A DNA stretch of 64,000 nucleotides from Streptomyces sp. WMMB 322 (GTDB lineage: Bacteria; Actinomycetota; Actinomycetes; Streptomycetales; Streptomycetaceae). The notes under the pieces are model-generated. The model saw only the letters and a list, made by a program, of their open reading frames with translations, did no database searches and was not told the origin of the DNA. Made by a program: the position numbers and the translations under genes. The stretch lies in assembly GCF_900090145.1 (NCBI RefSeq), contig NZ_FMHI01000001.1:124001-188000 (forward strand). The letters run 5' to 3'. Shown one piece after another: positions 7,616 to 15,050 of the stretch. Within the stretch, counting starts at the first letter, position 1. Every line of letters begins with the position of its first letter.

Positions 7616-8539
7616 TCAGGCGGTGTAGAACTCCTTCTTCGCGCCGCCCTCGGGTGCCGAGGCGTAGGCCTCGGCGAGGGCCTGGTGGGTCTGCTGGACG
7701 TGCTGCGCGGTCTCCATCGCGCCGCTGGCGCGCGTCTCCGCGGCGACAGCGCGGGCGTTGGCCACCTCCAGCCGTGCGCTCGCGGACTCGGTCAAGGCGC
7801 TGACCTTGCCGAGGGTTTCGCGGTCGAGTTCGAGATCGGTCAGGGAACCGACCATGGTGTCGATGCGCTCGGCGTCCTGGCGTGCGCGCTCGGCGTCGGC
7901 CTGGGCGTCCTCCAGCTCGGCGTGTGCCTCGACGGCGATGGAGTTGAGTTCGGCGAGCAGCTGCTCGTAGCTGTGGACCTCGCCGCCGGTGACGGTGTTG
8001 ATGGACACGGGTGCAGAACCTCCTGAAGTGGATGAGGGGTTGGGGACAGGCCCGCCGCTCGGTGCGACGGCGGGGGTATTGGGCGCGCTGGCCGAGGGAG
8101 CGCTGGTGATCACGTGGACGGTCGCCTTCTTGGCGCCTTCGCCCTTGGAGCTCGACTTCGCGGCAGGCGCAGAGCCGGGGTCGTCCGGCGGCGTGCCGTC
8201 GCCGTCCTTGGCGGCCGAGCCCTTCTTACGGGTGTCGGCCCAACGCCGGGCGCGTTCCTTGCCCTTGGGCCACCCGGCGCGGAAGCCGTCGATGAAGCCG
8301 CGGGCGACGAGGAAGCTGCCCAGGCCGATCGTGACGGCGCCGGAGGCGACCTTGACGCCGGTGCTCGCGCTGCGCGGTGCTGGGCCGCCTCCGCGGGCGG
8401 CGAGCTTGCGGCGCCTGTCCGCCTTGGCGTGCCGGCGGTCGCGTCCGGTGCGGTAGTTCTCGCGCACGCTGCTGGTGGCGTTGCTGACGCCGTCGCCGAC
8501 GGCCCAGCACAGCGCCAGGATGATGATGACGAGACCCAT
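7616..8539 (-). CDS. Membrane-anchored coiled-coil protein of the transfer operon
   Basis: This 307-aa protein has no recognised family. Residues 1-18 are a hydrophobic N-terminal segment. A basic stretch follows (about 30-50), then a second hydrophobic patch (about 60-85). The middle is a low-complexity Ala/Pro/Ser/Gly linker (about 105-180). The C-terminal third (about 195-295) is an Ala/Glu-rich coiled coil. GGAGGTGA precedes the ATG. Its place between a four-helix membrane protein and TraB suggests a spread (Spd) protein that helps distribute DNA within the recipient mycelium. That is inference from context. Confidence 0.75.
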   Translation of the reverse strand: MGLVIIILALCWAVGDGVSNATSSVRENYRTGRDRRHAKADRRRKLAARGGGPAPRSASTGVKVASGAVTIGLGSFLVARGFIDGFRAGWPKGKERARRWADTRKKGSAAKDGDGTPPDDPGSAPAAKSSSKGEGAKKATVHVITSAPSASAPNTPAVAPSGGPVPNPSSTSGGSAPVSINTVTGGEVHSYEQLLAELNSIAVEAHAELEDAQADAERARQDAERIDTMVGSLTDLELDRETLGKVSALTESASARLEVANARAVAAETRASGAMETAQHVQQTHQALAEAYASAPEGGAKKEFYTA

Positions 8540-8583
8540 AGGGCCTCACCTCCAAAGGGAGTTGGGTTGATGGGTGGAGCGGG

Positions 8584-9018
8584 TCAGAAGAGGAAGCCGC
8601 CGATGGCGCCGAAGGCACCGGCGATCGCGCCGACGACGCCCATGACCACGGCGCCAGCGGTTCCGGGGATCGCCACCCCGGCGACCGGCAGCACGGCGGC
8701 GCAGGCGAGCGTGCGGTTGGTGATGGCCCTGTTGACGAGGTCGAAGGCGATGACGAGGAACGCCACCAGGCCGATGAGCCCGACGGCCGCGGCGCCGGTG
8801 TAGCGGCCGATGACCGTGTTCACCGCCGTGTCCGCCCAGCCGACCGCGGTACGCAGCCAGTCGCCGACGGGCGTGCCGACGATCCCCACCACGCCGGCGA
8901 GGACGAGCAGGACCGTCAGCCGCGGGGCCGTCCGGCGGCCAACCGTCCGAAGCAGCACTGCGGCGATGAGGCACAGCACGCCGACGGTTACGGAGATCGA
9001 GGCGTCGAGGAACGACAT
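8584..9018 (-). CDS. Small integral membrane protein, Spd-like
   Basis: This 144-aa protein is mostly membrane-embedded, with hydrophobic segments near residues 7-25, 33-50, 75-95 and 105-140. The last is a glycine/alanine-rich double helix ending in GGFLF. I chose ATG 9018 because GGGAG lies about 9 nt upstream; the frame stays open to 9042 without a better site. No catalytic motif is visible. In AICEs, clusters of such proteins next to TraB affect pock size, that is intramycelial plasmid spread. Confidence 0.75.
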   Translation of the reverse strand: MSFLDASISVTVGVLCLIAAVLLRTVGRRTAPRLTVLLVLAGVVGIVGTPVGDWLRTAVGWADTAVNTVIGRYTGAAAVGLIGLVAFLVIAFDLVNRAITNRTLACAAVLPVAGVAIPGTAGAVVMGVVGAIAGAFGAIGGFLF

Positions 9019-9124
9019 GAAATCAACTCCCTTCAAGATCAACTTTTGTGACTATTGGTGACCGTGGGTTCGCGCGCGCCTGCGCGCGCCTCCGCGTTGG
9101 CGTGGGCGGGCGTGTGAATGTCCC

Positions 9125-9158
9125 CGTGAATTTCACGCGCCCGCTCACGCTGCGTGAG
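9125..9158. promoter_or_regulatory. Two adjacent palindromes in a 126-bp gap of the transfer operon
   Basis: CGTGAATTTCACG (9125-9137) and CTCACGCTGCGTGAG (9144-9158) are both perfect around one central base. A GCGCGC-rich inverted repeat lies a little further left (about 9071-9090). This is the largest gap inside the Spd gene run. It may hold an internal promoter, an mRNA structure or the TraB recognition site. I cannot tell which. Confidence 0.4.
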
Positions 9159-9366
9159 TACGGTCGAAGTGGCGCGTCCAGGCGTCGAGGTCGTCGGCGA
9201 CCTGCTGCCAGGCCCACTCGCGCTCCTGCGCGGGGAGGTCGGCGAGCCGGGCCCGCAGCTCGTCGAAGGCAACGGCGGCCAGAGCAGCGGAGGTTGGCGC
9301 CGCGGCACGCTTCGCCGCGAAGTGCGCGGCTTCGCGCTGGCGGCGGGCCTTCTGCCGGCGGCTCAT
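9145..9366 (-). CDS. Small hypothetical protein of the transfer operon
   Basis: This 73-aa protein begins MSRRQKARRQREAAHFAAKR, strongly basic, followed by an amphipathic helix with many Ala, Leu and Trp residues (ELRARLADLPAQEREWAWQQ). No family is recognised. Its ATG overlaps the stop of the gene upstream (ATGA at 9363-9366), so translational coupling is likely. A basic N-terminus and helical rest would fit a small nucleic-acid- or protein-binding accessory factor. Confidence 0.65.
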   Translation of the reverse strand: MSRRQKARRQREAAHFAAKRAAAPTSAALAAVAFDELRARLADLPAQEREWAWQQVADDLDAWTRHFDRTHAA

Positions 9367-9907
9367 CGCGCCTCACCACCGCTGAGCGGGACCTGCGGCC
9401 CGCGGTGCTGGGTGCGAGGGGTGGAAGTCCACACGCCCCAGCGGCTCTTCACGGCCATCCCGTCGGCGGTGAGGTACCGCAGAGCCGAGCTGACGGTGCT
9501 GCGGGGCAGGTCGAGCTCGTCGGCGATCTCGCCCGTACGGGACTCGCCGTGCTCGTCGAGGTGCTGGTGCACCCGTGTACGGATGCGGGCGGGGACGGCC
9601 CAGCCGGGCAGGTGGCCGTAGTCGGGATGCAGCTGCTTAGCCGGTGCTGTCAGCACGAAGCGGACGATGCGTCCGGCGCCGAAGCAGGCGAGCGCCGCCA
9701 GCGCCAGGCCGGGTGCATCCGACGGCGCGTGGGTGGGTGAGTCACCGATCGCTGCGGACGCGGCGAGGACGCCCGCGTAGAGACCGGGCAGTGCGCAGAC
9801 GATGTCCGCCAGTCGGCGAGGACGTCGAGTGCGTTGGCGACGAATACGCGCGGGGTGTGCCAGCGGCTGTAGCGGATGATCTCGTCGGACACGGTGCGGT
9901 ACCTCAT
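9363..9907 (-). pseudogene. Frameshifted winged-helix protein of the transfer operon
   Basis: Translation starts at ATG 9907, overlapping the DUF2637 stop, and gives MRYRTVSDEIIRYSRW...NALDVLAD. Near 9809-9813 the frame must slip by one base, as if one C of GACCTGG had been lost. It then continues as LADIVCALPGLYAGV and a long, sensible C-terminal part to the stop at 9363. Joined, it would be about 181 aa: a hydrophobic middle (two membrane-like segments) and a C-terminal winged helix (TGEIADELDLPRSTVSSAL). That winged helix is clearly similar to the one ending TraB. The shift may be a true mutation or a sequencing error. All neighbours are intact. Confidence 0.7.
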
Positions 9908-11130
9908 TTCTGGTTGGTGGTGCGGTCGTTGCTGGGGGTGCCGTGGGTGGTGGGGTCGAGCAGGCCTTCGGCGGCCATGAGTGCCTTGGCCTTGGACTGG
10001 CGGCAGCCGAGGAGTTCGGCGGCCTGGCGGATCGAGGCGGGGGCCTTGCCGACGGCGGCCAGGCTCCGCAGTTCCGCGCGGCGCACGTCGTCGGTGTTCG
10101 GCTTCTCGGCCCCCGGCTTGGTCGCCGCCTTCTGCGTCCGACCGGTGGCCCGGTGGGTGCGTCCGGTCCCCTGGCGGGACGCAGCCGAATGAGGCGCGTC
10201 CGGACGCGAGGCGGGTGCATCCGGTGCGGACGGGATGCGTCCGGGCTCGGGTGCGTCCGGTGCCGGGCGGGTGCGGTCGATGGCTTCAGCGAGCGGGACG
10301 CCGTAGCGGGCCAGCCGCAGCGGCAGCCGCATCTGCTCAGGCGCGGTACGGCGCCAGTTGCGGCCGTAGCGGGCGCGCAGCTGCTCGCGGTAGACGGCCC
10401 AGTCCTGCTCGATGGCCACTGCGGTCTCGTAGCTGCGCAGCTCCCACAGCTTCATGCGCCGCCACAGCCCGAACGTGGAGGGGAAAGCCAGCAGCCAGCG
10501 GGCCAGCCGTACGCCCTCCATGTGCTTGTCGGCAGTGATGTCGGCGACGCGTCCCACCGCGTGCCGGGCTGCCTCCACGGCGACGATGAACAGCACCGGG
10601 ATGACGGCGTGCATCCCGACGCCGAGCGCATCCGGCCACGCCGCCGCCGCGTTGAACGCGACCGTCGCGGCCGTCAGCAGCCACGCCGTCTGACGCAGCA
10701 GCGGGAAGGCGATGCGCAGCCACGTCAGCAGCAGATCCAGCGCGAGCAGGACGACGATCCCGGCGTCGATGCCGATCGGGAAGTACGGCGCGAAGGCACC
10801 GAAGCCCTTCCGTGCGGCCAGGTCTCGTACGGCGCTGTAGGAGCCGGTGAAGCCGATCGCGGCGATCACCAGCGCTCCGAGCACCACGACGGTGATCAGC
10901 AGCCAGCGCACCTTCGACGGGCCCGCGGTCTGCCGCGGCCGGTCGTCCTGGCTGTCCTCGTCGGATGCCGGCGACTCGTCGGCAGTCGGCTCTTCGGCGG
11001 GGGATTCGCTCCGAGGCGTGGGCTCGGGAGGGACGGGTGTGAGGGGACGGCCGTCCGCGGCGACCAGGCCGCCGCGGGCGGGCGGCTCGGTGCCGTTGAC
11101 GGGGATGAGCACAGGGTGCGACACGGTCAA
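9904..11130 (-). CDS. DUF2637 membrane protein (SpdB-like spread protein)
   Basis: This 408-aa protein has a disordered acidic N-terminus (about 1-72) and then four membrane helices (about 74-95, 112-140, 145-165 and 172-190), which make up the DUF2637 domain. A cytoplasmic part with basic and Trp-rich stretches follows, then a long Ala/Pro/Arg linker. The C-terminal region (about 355-395) resembles a helix-turn-helix (IRQAAELLGCRQSKAKALM). DUF2637 proteins accompany TraB in Streptomyces plasmids and AICEs, where they act in intramycelial spread. The terminal HTH would allow DNA contact. Confidence 0.85.
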   Translation of the reverse strand: MTVSHPVLIPVNGTEPPARGGLVAADGRPLTPVPPEPTPRSESPAEEPTADESPASDEDSQDDRPRQTAGPSKVRWLLITVVVLGALVIAAIGFTGSYSAVRDLAARKGFGAFAPYFPIGIDAGIVVLLALDLLLTWLRIAFPLLRQTAWLLTAATVAFNAAAAWPDALGVGMHAVIPVLFIVAVEAARHAVGRVADITADKHMEGVRLARWLLAFPSTFGLWRRMKLWELRSYETAVAIEQDWAVYREQLRARYGRNWRRTAPEQMRLPLRLARYGVPLAEAIDRTRPAPDAPEPGRIPSAPDAPASRPDAPHSAASRQGTGRTHRATGRTQKAATKPGAEKPNTDDVRRAELRSLAAVGKAPASIRQAAELLGCRQSKAKALMAAEGLLDPTTHGTPSNDRTTNQK

Positions 11131-11159
11131 CTCCAGGGAGGATCAGCAGCGTTCGGGGG

Positions 11160-11369
11160 TCAGGAGGTGGTCTGGCGGTGCTGGGCGATGAGCAGCACCA
11201 GCCAGCGGCCGTTGTTGGTCTGGCCCGCGTAGGAGCCGTCGGGCGCCCAGGCGTGCCACCACAGCGAGGGCCGGCCGAAGAAGCGCTCGACGGTCAGCGC
11301 GACCGTGTAGCCGTCCAGCACACCGGCCTCGACGGGAAGCCCGAGCAGGGCGGGGAATCGCATGGCCAC
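11160..11369 (-). CDS. Small hypothetical protein of the transfer operon
   Basis: This 69-aa protein starts at GTG 11369, directly after the TGA of the exonuclease gene, with GGAGGGG 5 nt upstream; ATG 11363 is an alternative. It reads MRFPALLGLPVEAGVLDGYT and has a Trp-rich middle (PSLWWHAWAPDGSYAG). It is probably soluble and no family is recognised. The tight spacing on both sides supports a real gene of the operon. Confidence 0.65.
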   Translation of the reverse strand: MAMRFPALLGLPVEAGVLDGYTVALTVERFFGRPSLWWHAWAPDGSYAGQTNNGRWLVLLIAQHRQTTS

Positions 11370-12122
11370 TCACCCCTCCCTGCGCGCGCCGACGAGGGAG
11401 TGGGGCAGGTAGGGCCAGGCGGGCTCGACGTACGCCTCGGGATCGGTACGGCGCAGGTACTCCTCCAGGCCCGCTGCCTGCTGCGCGGCCCAACTGACCT
11501 GGGCATCGTGCAGCTTGAGGAGATCGGCGCCGCCGATCCGGGCGTGGCCGGTGCCGATCCGCCAGGCGATACGGGCCGCGGCCAGGGCGTCGGCCTCGGC
11601 GGTGTGCGCCGACTCGTGGCGTACGCGGTAGTGCGCGGCGAGTGCCGACAACTTCCGGGAGCCGCGCCGGTAGCGGTCGATCTGCCGGTCGAGCACCAGC
11701 GGGTCGATGACCGGCGCCACGTCCAGCCCCGCCAGGCGCTCGACGAGGGGGAGCACGCCGTGCCGACGCGCCTCGCGGTCGAGCAGGGTCAGGTCGTAGG
11801 GGGCGTTGAAGACCACCACCGGAAAGCCGGCGCCCAACTGCTCAGCCAGAACCGCGGTGATGTCCTCGACGACCTCGGCCGCATCGGAACCCTCGACACG
11901 CGCCTGGTCGGTCGTGACTCCGTGAACTGCAGTGGCCTGCTCGGGAATCTCGACGCCCGGATCAGCAATCCACGTACGGCTGTCGGAGGCCTGACCACCG
12001 CCGACGGCGACCACGGCCGCGGTCACGACGCGGTCGTTCTCCGCGTCCACGCCGGTGGTCTCGGTGTCGAAGGCCACCATCCGGCTTTGCGCCCACGGGG
12101 AGTTGACGTGCGTGGTCATCAT
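11370..12122 (-). CDS. DEDDh 3'-5' exonuclease (DnaQ-like)
   Basis: This 250-aa protein has the exonuclease core of the DNA polymerase III epsilon family. Exo I is FDTETTG (about residues 17-23). Exo II is the FNAPYDLTLLD region. Exo III is H-x4-D in HTAEADALAAARI. All metal ligands (D, E, D, H, D) are present. GGGGAGGG lies just upstream, and ATG 12122 overlaps the GGDEF stop (ATGATGA); ATG 12119 is also possible. Exonucleases of this type recur in AICE transfer operons. The role is unproven: trimming of transferred DNA is one guess. Confidence 0.85.
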   Translation of the reverse strand: MMTTHVNSPWAQSRMVAFDTETTGVDAENDRVVTAAVVAVGGGQASDSRTWIADPGVEIPEQATAVHGVTTDQARVEGSDAAEVVEDITAVLAEQLGAGFPVVVFNAPYDLTLLDREARRHGVLPLVERLAGLDVAPVIDPLVLDRQIDRYRRGSRKLSALAAHYRVRHESAHTAEADALAAARIAWRIGTGHARIGGADLLKLHDAQVSWAAQQAAGLEEYLRRTDPEAYVEPAWPYLPHSLVGARREG

Positions 12123-12775
12123 GCGGCCCTCCCCTCGTGAGCGCGGGAGGCGCCGAGTCGGCCGGCGCGACGCCCGTTGACCGTGCTCTGGGTGCTGGCG
12201 GGCCCGTCGGCGGTCAGCCAACCGCCACCGCCGCGCTTGACGACGTACATCGCCTCGTCAGCACGCCGCAGAGCCAGCGCCAGATCGGGGCGCGGCAGTT
12301 CGCCGTTCCAGCAGGCTCCGATCGAGGCGCCCAGCTGAAAGCGGTCGCGGCCGTAGTCGACGGGGACGCACAGCCCTTGGTGCAGCGTGGCCAGCGACCG
12401 GTGAAACGCCTCCGGATCGCCAGTTCGCACGGCGAGCGCGAACTCGTCACCACCCAGGCGAGCAGCGGCGCCGTCGGCCAGCCGGCCATCCAGCCACTCG
12501 GTCAGCCGGGCGCCGCTGGCACGGATCGCCTCATCGCCGGCGGCGTGGCCGTAGGTGTCGTTGACGGCCTTGAAGCCGTCCAGGTCGATGAGGACTACGG
12601 CACACGGGCCGCCACGCAGCATCCGCGCGGCATGCCGCTCGAAGGCAACACGTCCGGGGAGACCCGTGAGCGGGTCGCGGCGTGCACGGTCGAGCTGGCG
12701 ACGCATCCACACCGTGTGGAAGCCCCAACAGGCCAGCGGCACGGCGGCGGTGGTCGCGGCTATCAGAGTGCTCAT
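12119..12775 (-). CDS. GGDEF-domain diguanylate cyclase
   Basis: This 218-aa protein has one N-terminal membrane segment (about 3-22) and a GGDEF domain starting at DPLTGLPGR. It contains DLDGFKAVNDTYGHAAGDEA and the signature RLGGDEFALAV, all typical of an active cyclase making cyclic di-GMP. No EAL domain and no sensory domain are present. I do not see a clear RxxD inhibitory site. Start ATG 12775 has GGGGAGGG 6 nt upstream and overlaps the stop of the zinc-ribbon gene. In Streptomyces cyclic di-GMP acts through BldD and WhiG/RsiG to hold back development, so an element-borne cyclase could keep the host in the vegetative state needed for transfer (inference). Confidence 0.85.
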   Translation of the reverse strand: MSTLIAATTAAVPLACWGFHTVWMRRQLDRARRDPLTGLPGRVAFERHAARMLRGGPCAVVLIDLDGFKAVNDTYGHAAGDEAIRASGARLTEWLDGRLADGAAARLGGDEFALAVRTGDPEAFHRSLATLHQGLCVPVDYGRDRFQLGASIGACWNGELPRPDLALALRRADEAMYVVKRGGGGWLTADGPASTQSTVNGRRAGRLGASRAHEGRAA

Positions 12776-12894
12776 GCAGCCCTCCCCGTACGCGCGAGCT
12801 GGCAGCTGTGGGCGCGGGCAGCGCGGCGGGCGGCCTTCTGGTTGCGGTACGTACAGCGCCAACCGCAGTCCGGGCAGCGGGTCTTGGCACTCAT
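12772..12894 (-). CDS. 40-aa zinc-ribbon-like protein
   Basis: This very short gene encodes MSAKTRCPDCGWRCTYRNQK followed by an Arg/Ala-rich helix and a final cysteine. CPDC plus the later cysteines (residues 14 and 32) and a histidine could bind one zinc. It starts at ATG 12894, overlapping the stop upstream (ATGA), and its own stop overlaps the GGDEF start (ATGA). Coupling on both sides is the main evidence that it is real. It may be a small nucleic-acid-binding regulator. Confidence 0.7.
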   Translation of the reverse strand: MSAKTRCPDCGWRCTYRNQKAARRAARAHSCQLARTGRAA

Positions 12895-13151
12895 GCGATC
12901 CGCCTCCCAGCCAGCGGCAGATCCCCGAGGAGCAACTCCTCGGCCAGTTGCGGCTCGTACTCGGGTAGCTGACCGAGCTGGTCGAGGGTGTCGATAAGGA
13001 CGGACAGCGGCAGCGCGTGGCCGTCGTAGTGCGCGACGACCGCGGCGCGGGACGCGCCCAGCAGCTCGGTGTGGTCGTGGCGCAGCGCGGCCAGCTGCCG
13101 GCGCAGGTACGTGTTGCTGCGGGCCAGTTCGGAACGTGTCGGGGTCGACAT
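12891..13151 (-). CDS. Small helical protein of the transfer operon
   Basis: This 86-aa protein begins MSTPTRSELARSNTYLRRQL and is predicted helical, with heptad-like leucines up to about residue 30 and an acidic C-terminal half. No family is recognised. I chose ATG 13151. A GGAGG Shine-Dalgarno sequence lies about 12 nt upstream but is part of a perfect palindrome, GGAGGAACCTCC (13156-13167). It could fold back and hide the site. The frame stays open to 13193 but without a better ribosome site. Confidence 0.7.
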   Translation of the reverse strand: MSTPTRSELARSNTYLRRQLAALRHDHTELLGASRAAVVAHYDGHALPLSVLIDTLDQLGQLPEYEPQLAEELLLGDLPLAGRRIA

Positions 13152-13256
13152 GTGAGGAGGAACCTCCACAAGTAGGGCGCCGCCGGGCCGCACGCGGCCA
13201 AGGCGACGGGCCTGCGGCCCGGCGGCGTCAGGACGAGCGAGAGAGCAGAGAGCGGG

Positions 13257-13619
13257 TCAGCGGTAGCTGGTGAGGCTGCGCATCACCAGCACGCAGCACG
13301 TGATCGCGACAGCCGAGATGCCGACAGCGACGGCGACCACGGCGACCGACAGCAGCAGCGAGACCAGGACGACACCCACCACCAGCGCGCCGACGGTGCC
13401 GACACCCACAGCCGAAGGCTTGAACTGCCGTCGGCTAGGGACCTGTTGATCGTGGCCGTGAGGCAAGCAGCAGCTCGGCGCCGCATTCCCGTGCGGGCCG
13501 ACGGTGACCGCATGCTCGGCTGGCGACTGGGCCGCCGGCGCCAGCGAGGCGAACTGCCGCCCGGAAGCGTCCGTGAGCACGTACGCCTGGCTGGTCTGCG
13601 AGTTCGTGTGCTCAGTCAT
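13257..13619 (-). CDS. SpdD-like membrane protein
   Basis: This 120-aa protein has a soluble Ser/Thr/Gln/Ala-rich N-terminus (1-70) and a long glycine/valine/alanine-rich hydrophobic hairpin (about 75-115: VGTVGALVVGVVLVSLLLS and a second helix). This matches the small SpdD-type proteins of Streptomyces plasmids and AICEs. Its ATG overlaps the WhiB stop (ATGA). It is probably involved in DNA spread within the mycelium. Confidence 0.75.
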   Translation of the reverse strand: MTEHTNSQTSQAYVLTDASGRQFASLAPAAQSPAEHAVTVGPHGNAAPSCCLPHGHDQQVPSRRQFKPSAVGVGTVGALVVGVVLVSLLLSVAVVAVAVGISAVAITCCVLVMRSLTSYR

Positions 13620-13981
13620 GCGGCCTCACCGCCGACCTGCCGTGCCCGCTTGCGCCGCAGGGCCCGGCGCTGGTTGGCGGTCAGACCGCCGAAGACGCCG
13701 AACTGCTCGTTGTTTTCCAGCGCACGCTCCAGGCACGCCGTCCGCACGGGGCAGGACTCGCAGATGCTCTTGGCCAGTTCGATGTCGGCGGGCCGGTCGG
13801 TGAAGAACAGCTCGGTCTCCACCTCGACGCACGCGGCACCGGCCTCTACGTCCGGGTCGGCACCGGGCACCGGCGGGCCACCGGGGCCGCGCCGGTTGGG
13901 GTGCACGTACGGCCGCTTGGCCTGGCGAAGGTGCGGGCGGGAGGAGCCCACCACGCGGATAGTCACGGGACGAACAGTCAT
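13616..13981 (-). CDS. WhiB-family iron-sulfur regulator
   Basis: This 121-aa protein has the Wbl domain in its C-terminal two thirds. The first cysteine is in GAACVEVE, the CxxC pair is ICESCPVR, and the fourth is in TACLERAL. They are expected to bind a [4Fe-4S] cluster. The downstream turn motif is FGVFGGLT, with the G[VI]WGG tryptophan replaced by phenylalanine. A basic tail (RRALRRKRAR) follows for DNA contact. Start ATG 13981 has GAGGGGG about 9 nt upstream. WhiB proteins are actinobacterial and bind the housekeeping sigma factor. A copy inside a transfer operon suggests developmental or redox control of the element. Confidence 0.9.
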   Translation of the reverse strand: MTVRPVTIRVVGSSRPHLRQAKRPYVHPNRRGPGGPPVPGADPDVEAGAACVEVETELFFTDRPADIELAKSICESCPVRTACLERALENNEQFGVFGGLTANQRRALRRKRARQVGGEAA

Positions 13982-13982
13982 C

Positions 13983-14156
13983 TCAGCGCGCCCCCTCACG
14001 CTCAAGCTGCGGGCCGGGCGTCCACATGTGGCCGCAGCTCCCGCACACCTCACGTGCAGCCGTACGGCAACGCGAGACGGACGTCGCACTCTGGCAGCGC
14101 GGGCAGCGAGCCGTCGCGCAGGCAGGACGCTGGTCGTAGAACGGACGCGTCGACAT
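13983..14156 (-). CDS. 57-aa zinc-ribbon protein
   Basis: The product reads MSTRPFYDQRPACATARCPR and continues with two CxxC knuckles, CPRC and CGSC, separated by a short basic stretch, then GHMWTPGP. This is a typical small zinc ribbon. Its ATG shares one base with the upstream stop (TGATG at 14154-14158), and it ends 1 base before the WhiB start. Function is unknown. The CxxC-x~17-CxxC spacing is that of RNA- or DNA-binding ribbons. Confidence 0.75.
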   Translation of the reverse strand: MSTRPFYDQRPACATARCPRCQSATSVSRCRTAAREVCGSCGHMWTPGPQLEREGAR

Positions 14157-14527
14157 CACGCCGCATCACCACCGCGGCCTGTCGCGGGGCCCTCGACCGG
14201 GGCGTAGACCTGCACCTGCCGGCCGCTGACCAACACCTGGGTCTCGAACGACCACGTGCGGTCGTTGAGGGGCTTCACCAGGGCGATACCGCCGGCCTCC
14301 TGTGCGATTCGCGCGACCGCCTTGCACCGCTCCCCCGGCTCACCGTCGAACTCGGAGACCTGTACGCCGATCGAGCCGTCGGTATGGACCACCACGTACA
14401 GATCAGGAAGGCCAGGAAAGCCCTCCAGGAAGTCCGCAATCAGCCGCAGACTCGCGACTGTGCTGGACGTGCTCAGCCGTTCCGGCCGGGCATCGACCGC
14501 CACATCGGCGGTACGCTCGTTGAGCAT
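14156..14527 (-). CDS. Hypothetical protein of the transfer operon
   Basis: This 123-aa protein has alternating beta and alpha segments (DLYVVVHTDGSIGVQVSEFD... then ...WSFETQVLVSGRQVQVYAPV). It is probably soluble and I recognise no family. ATG 14527 has GAGGAG 8 nt upstream. It overlaps the zinc-ribbon gene by one base and lies 104 bp downstream of the HTH gene that heads the operon. Confidence 0.7.
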   Translation of the reverse strand: MLNERTADVAVDARPERLSTSSTVASLRLIADFLEGFPGLPDLYVVVHTDGSIGVQVSEFDGEPGERCKAVARIAQEAGGIALVKPLNDRTWSFETQVLVSGRQVQVYAPVEGPATGRGGDAA

Positions 14528-14631
14528 CGTTGAACTCCTCAGTTCACTCGCGATGTCGGGCCTCGGTGAGGTCGACCAGGAGTGGCAGCTCCCGTTCGGC
14601 CGTTCTCGCCGGGGCCTCTTGCTGTTCTCCG

Positions 14632-14847
14632 TCAGGCGGCCTCGGCCGCCGGCGCCGTGCCCGCCGAGCTCACGTACGCGTCGTACGCGGGCCGCGGGAT
14701 CCGCAGAGTGCCGCGGCCGGCACCCACACGGATGGCATGCAGCCGACCGGCCTCGATCTCGCGGTAGACAGTGGCCACGTGAACGTCGAGAAGTGCGGCG
14801 ACGTCCTTCACTTTCAGTGGCCGCTGGTCGGTCGTCGGCTCGGACAA
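14632..14847 (-). CDS. Excisionase/MerR-type helix-turn-helix protein
   Basis: This 71-aa protein is a single winged HTH of the HTH_17 family, shared by excisionases and small regulators. The motif reads KVKDVAALLDVHVATVYREI, with RLHAIRVGAGRGTLRIPR as the wing. It is the first gene of the leftward transfer operon, divergent from the GntR repressor. It could be the recombination directionality factor (Xis) or the operon's activator. Its distance from int argues slightly for the latter. Confidence 0.8.
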   Translation of the reverse strand: MSEPTTDQRPLKVKDVAALLDVHVATVYREIEAGRLHAIRVGAGRGTLRIPRPAYDAYVSSAGTAPAAEAA

Positions 14848-14910
14848 GTTGAACCTCCTGAGTAGGTCGCAAGGGGCGCTGCTTTCGCACGCACCACCTT
14901 GCTTTGCCGT

Positions 14911-15039
14911 GTGTACATGGTTGAGCTATGTGCACATAGTTGTCAAGCGATCGCGTTGCCTTTCTCGGCGAGAACCTGCTCGTTCCCCGGTCATCTGCGA
15001 TGTGCTCAACTAGGTACGGCGACGACCAGGTGCACATAG
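14911..15039. promoter_or_regulatory. Operator region between transfer operon and GntR gene
   Basis: CTATGTGCACATAG (14926-14939) is a perfect 14-bp palindrome. The decamer GTGCACATAG inside it recurs exactly 100 bp further on (15030-15039), just before and touching the AGGAGG of the GntR gene. A related GTGTACATGG lies at 14911-14920. These are likely binding sites for the GntR protein, allowing it to repress both the leftward operon and itself, as KorSA does in pSAM2. Confidence 0.65.
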
Positions 15040-15050
15040 GAGGATCCGGA

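Noticed and set aside
14940..15050. Longer N-terminus of the GntR protein
   Set aside because: The extension lacks a ribosome site and runs through the operator; GTG 15,051 has AGGAGG at proper spacing.
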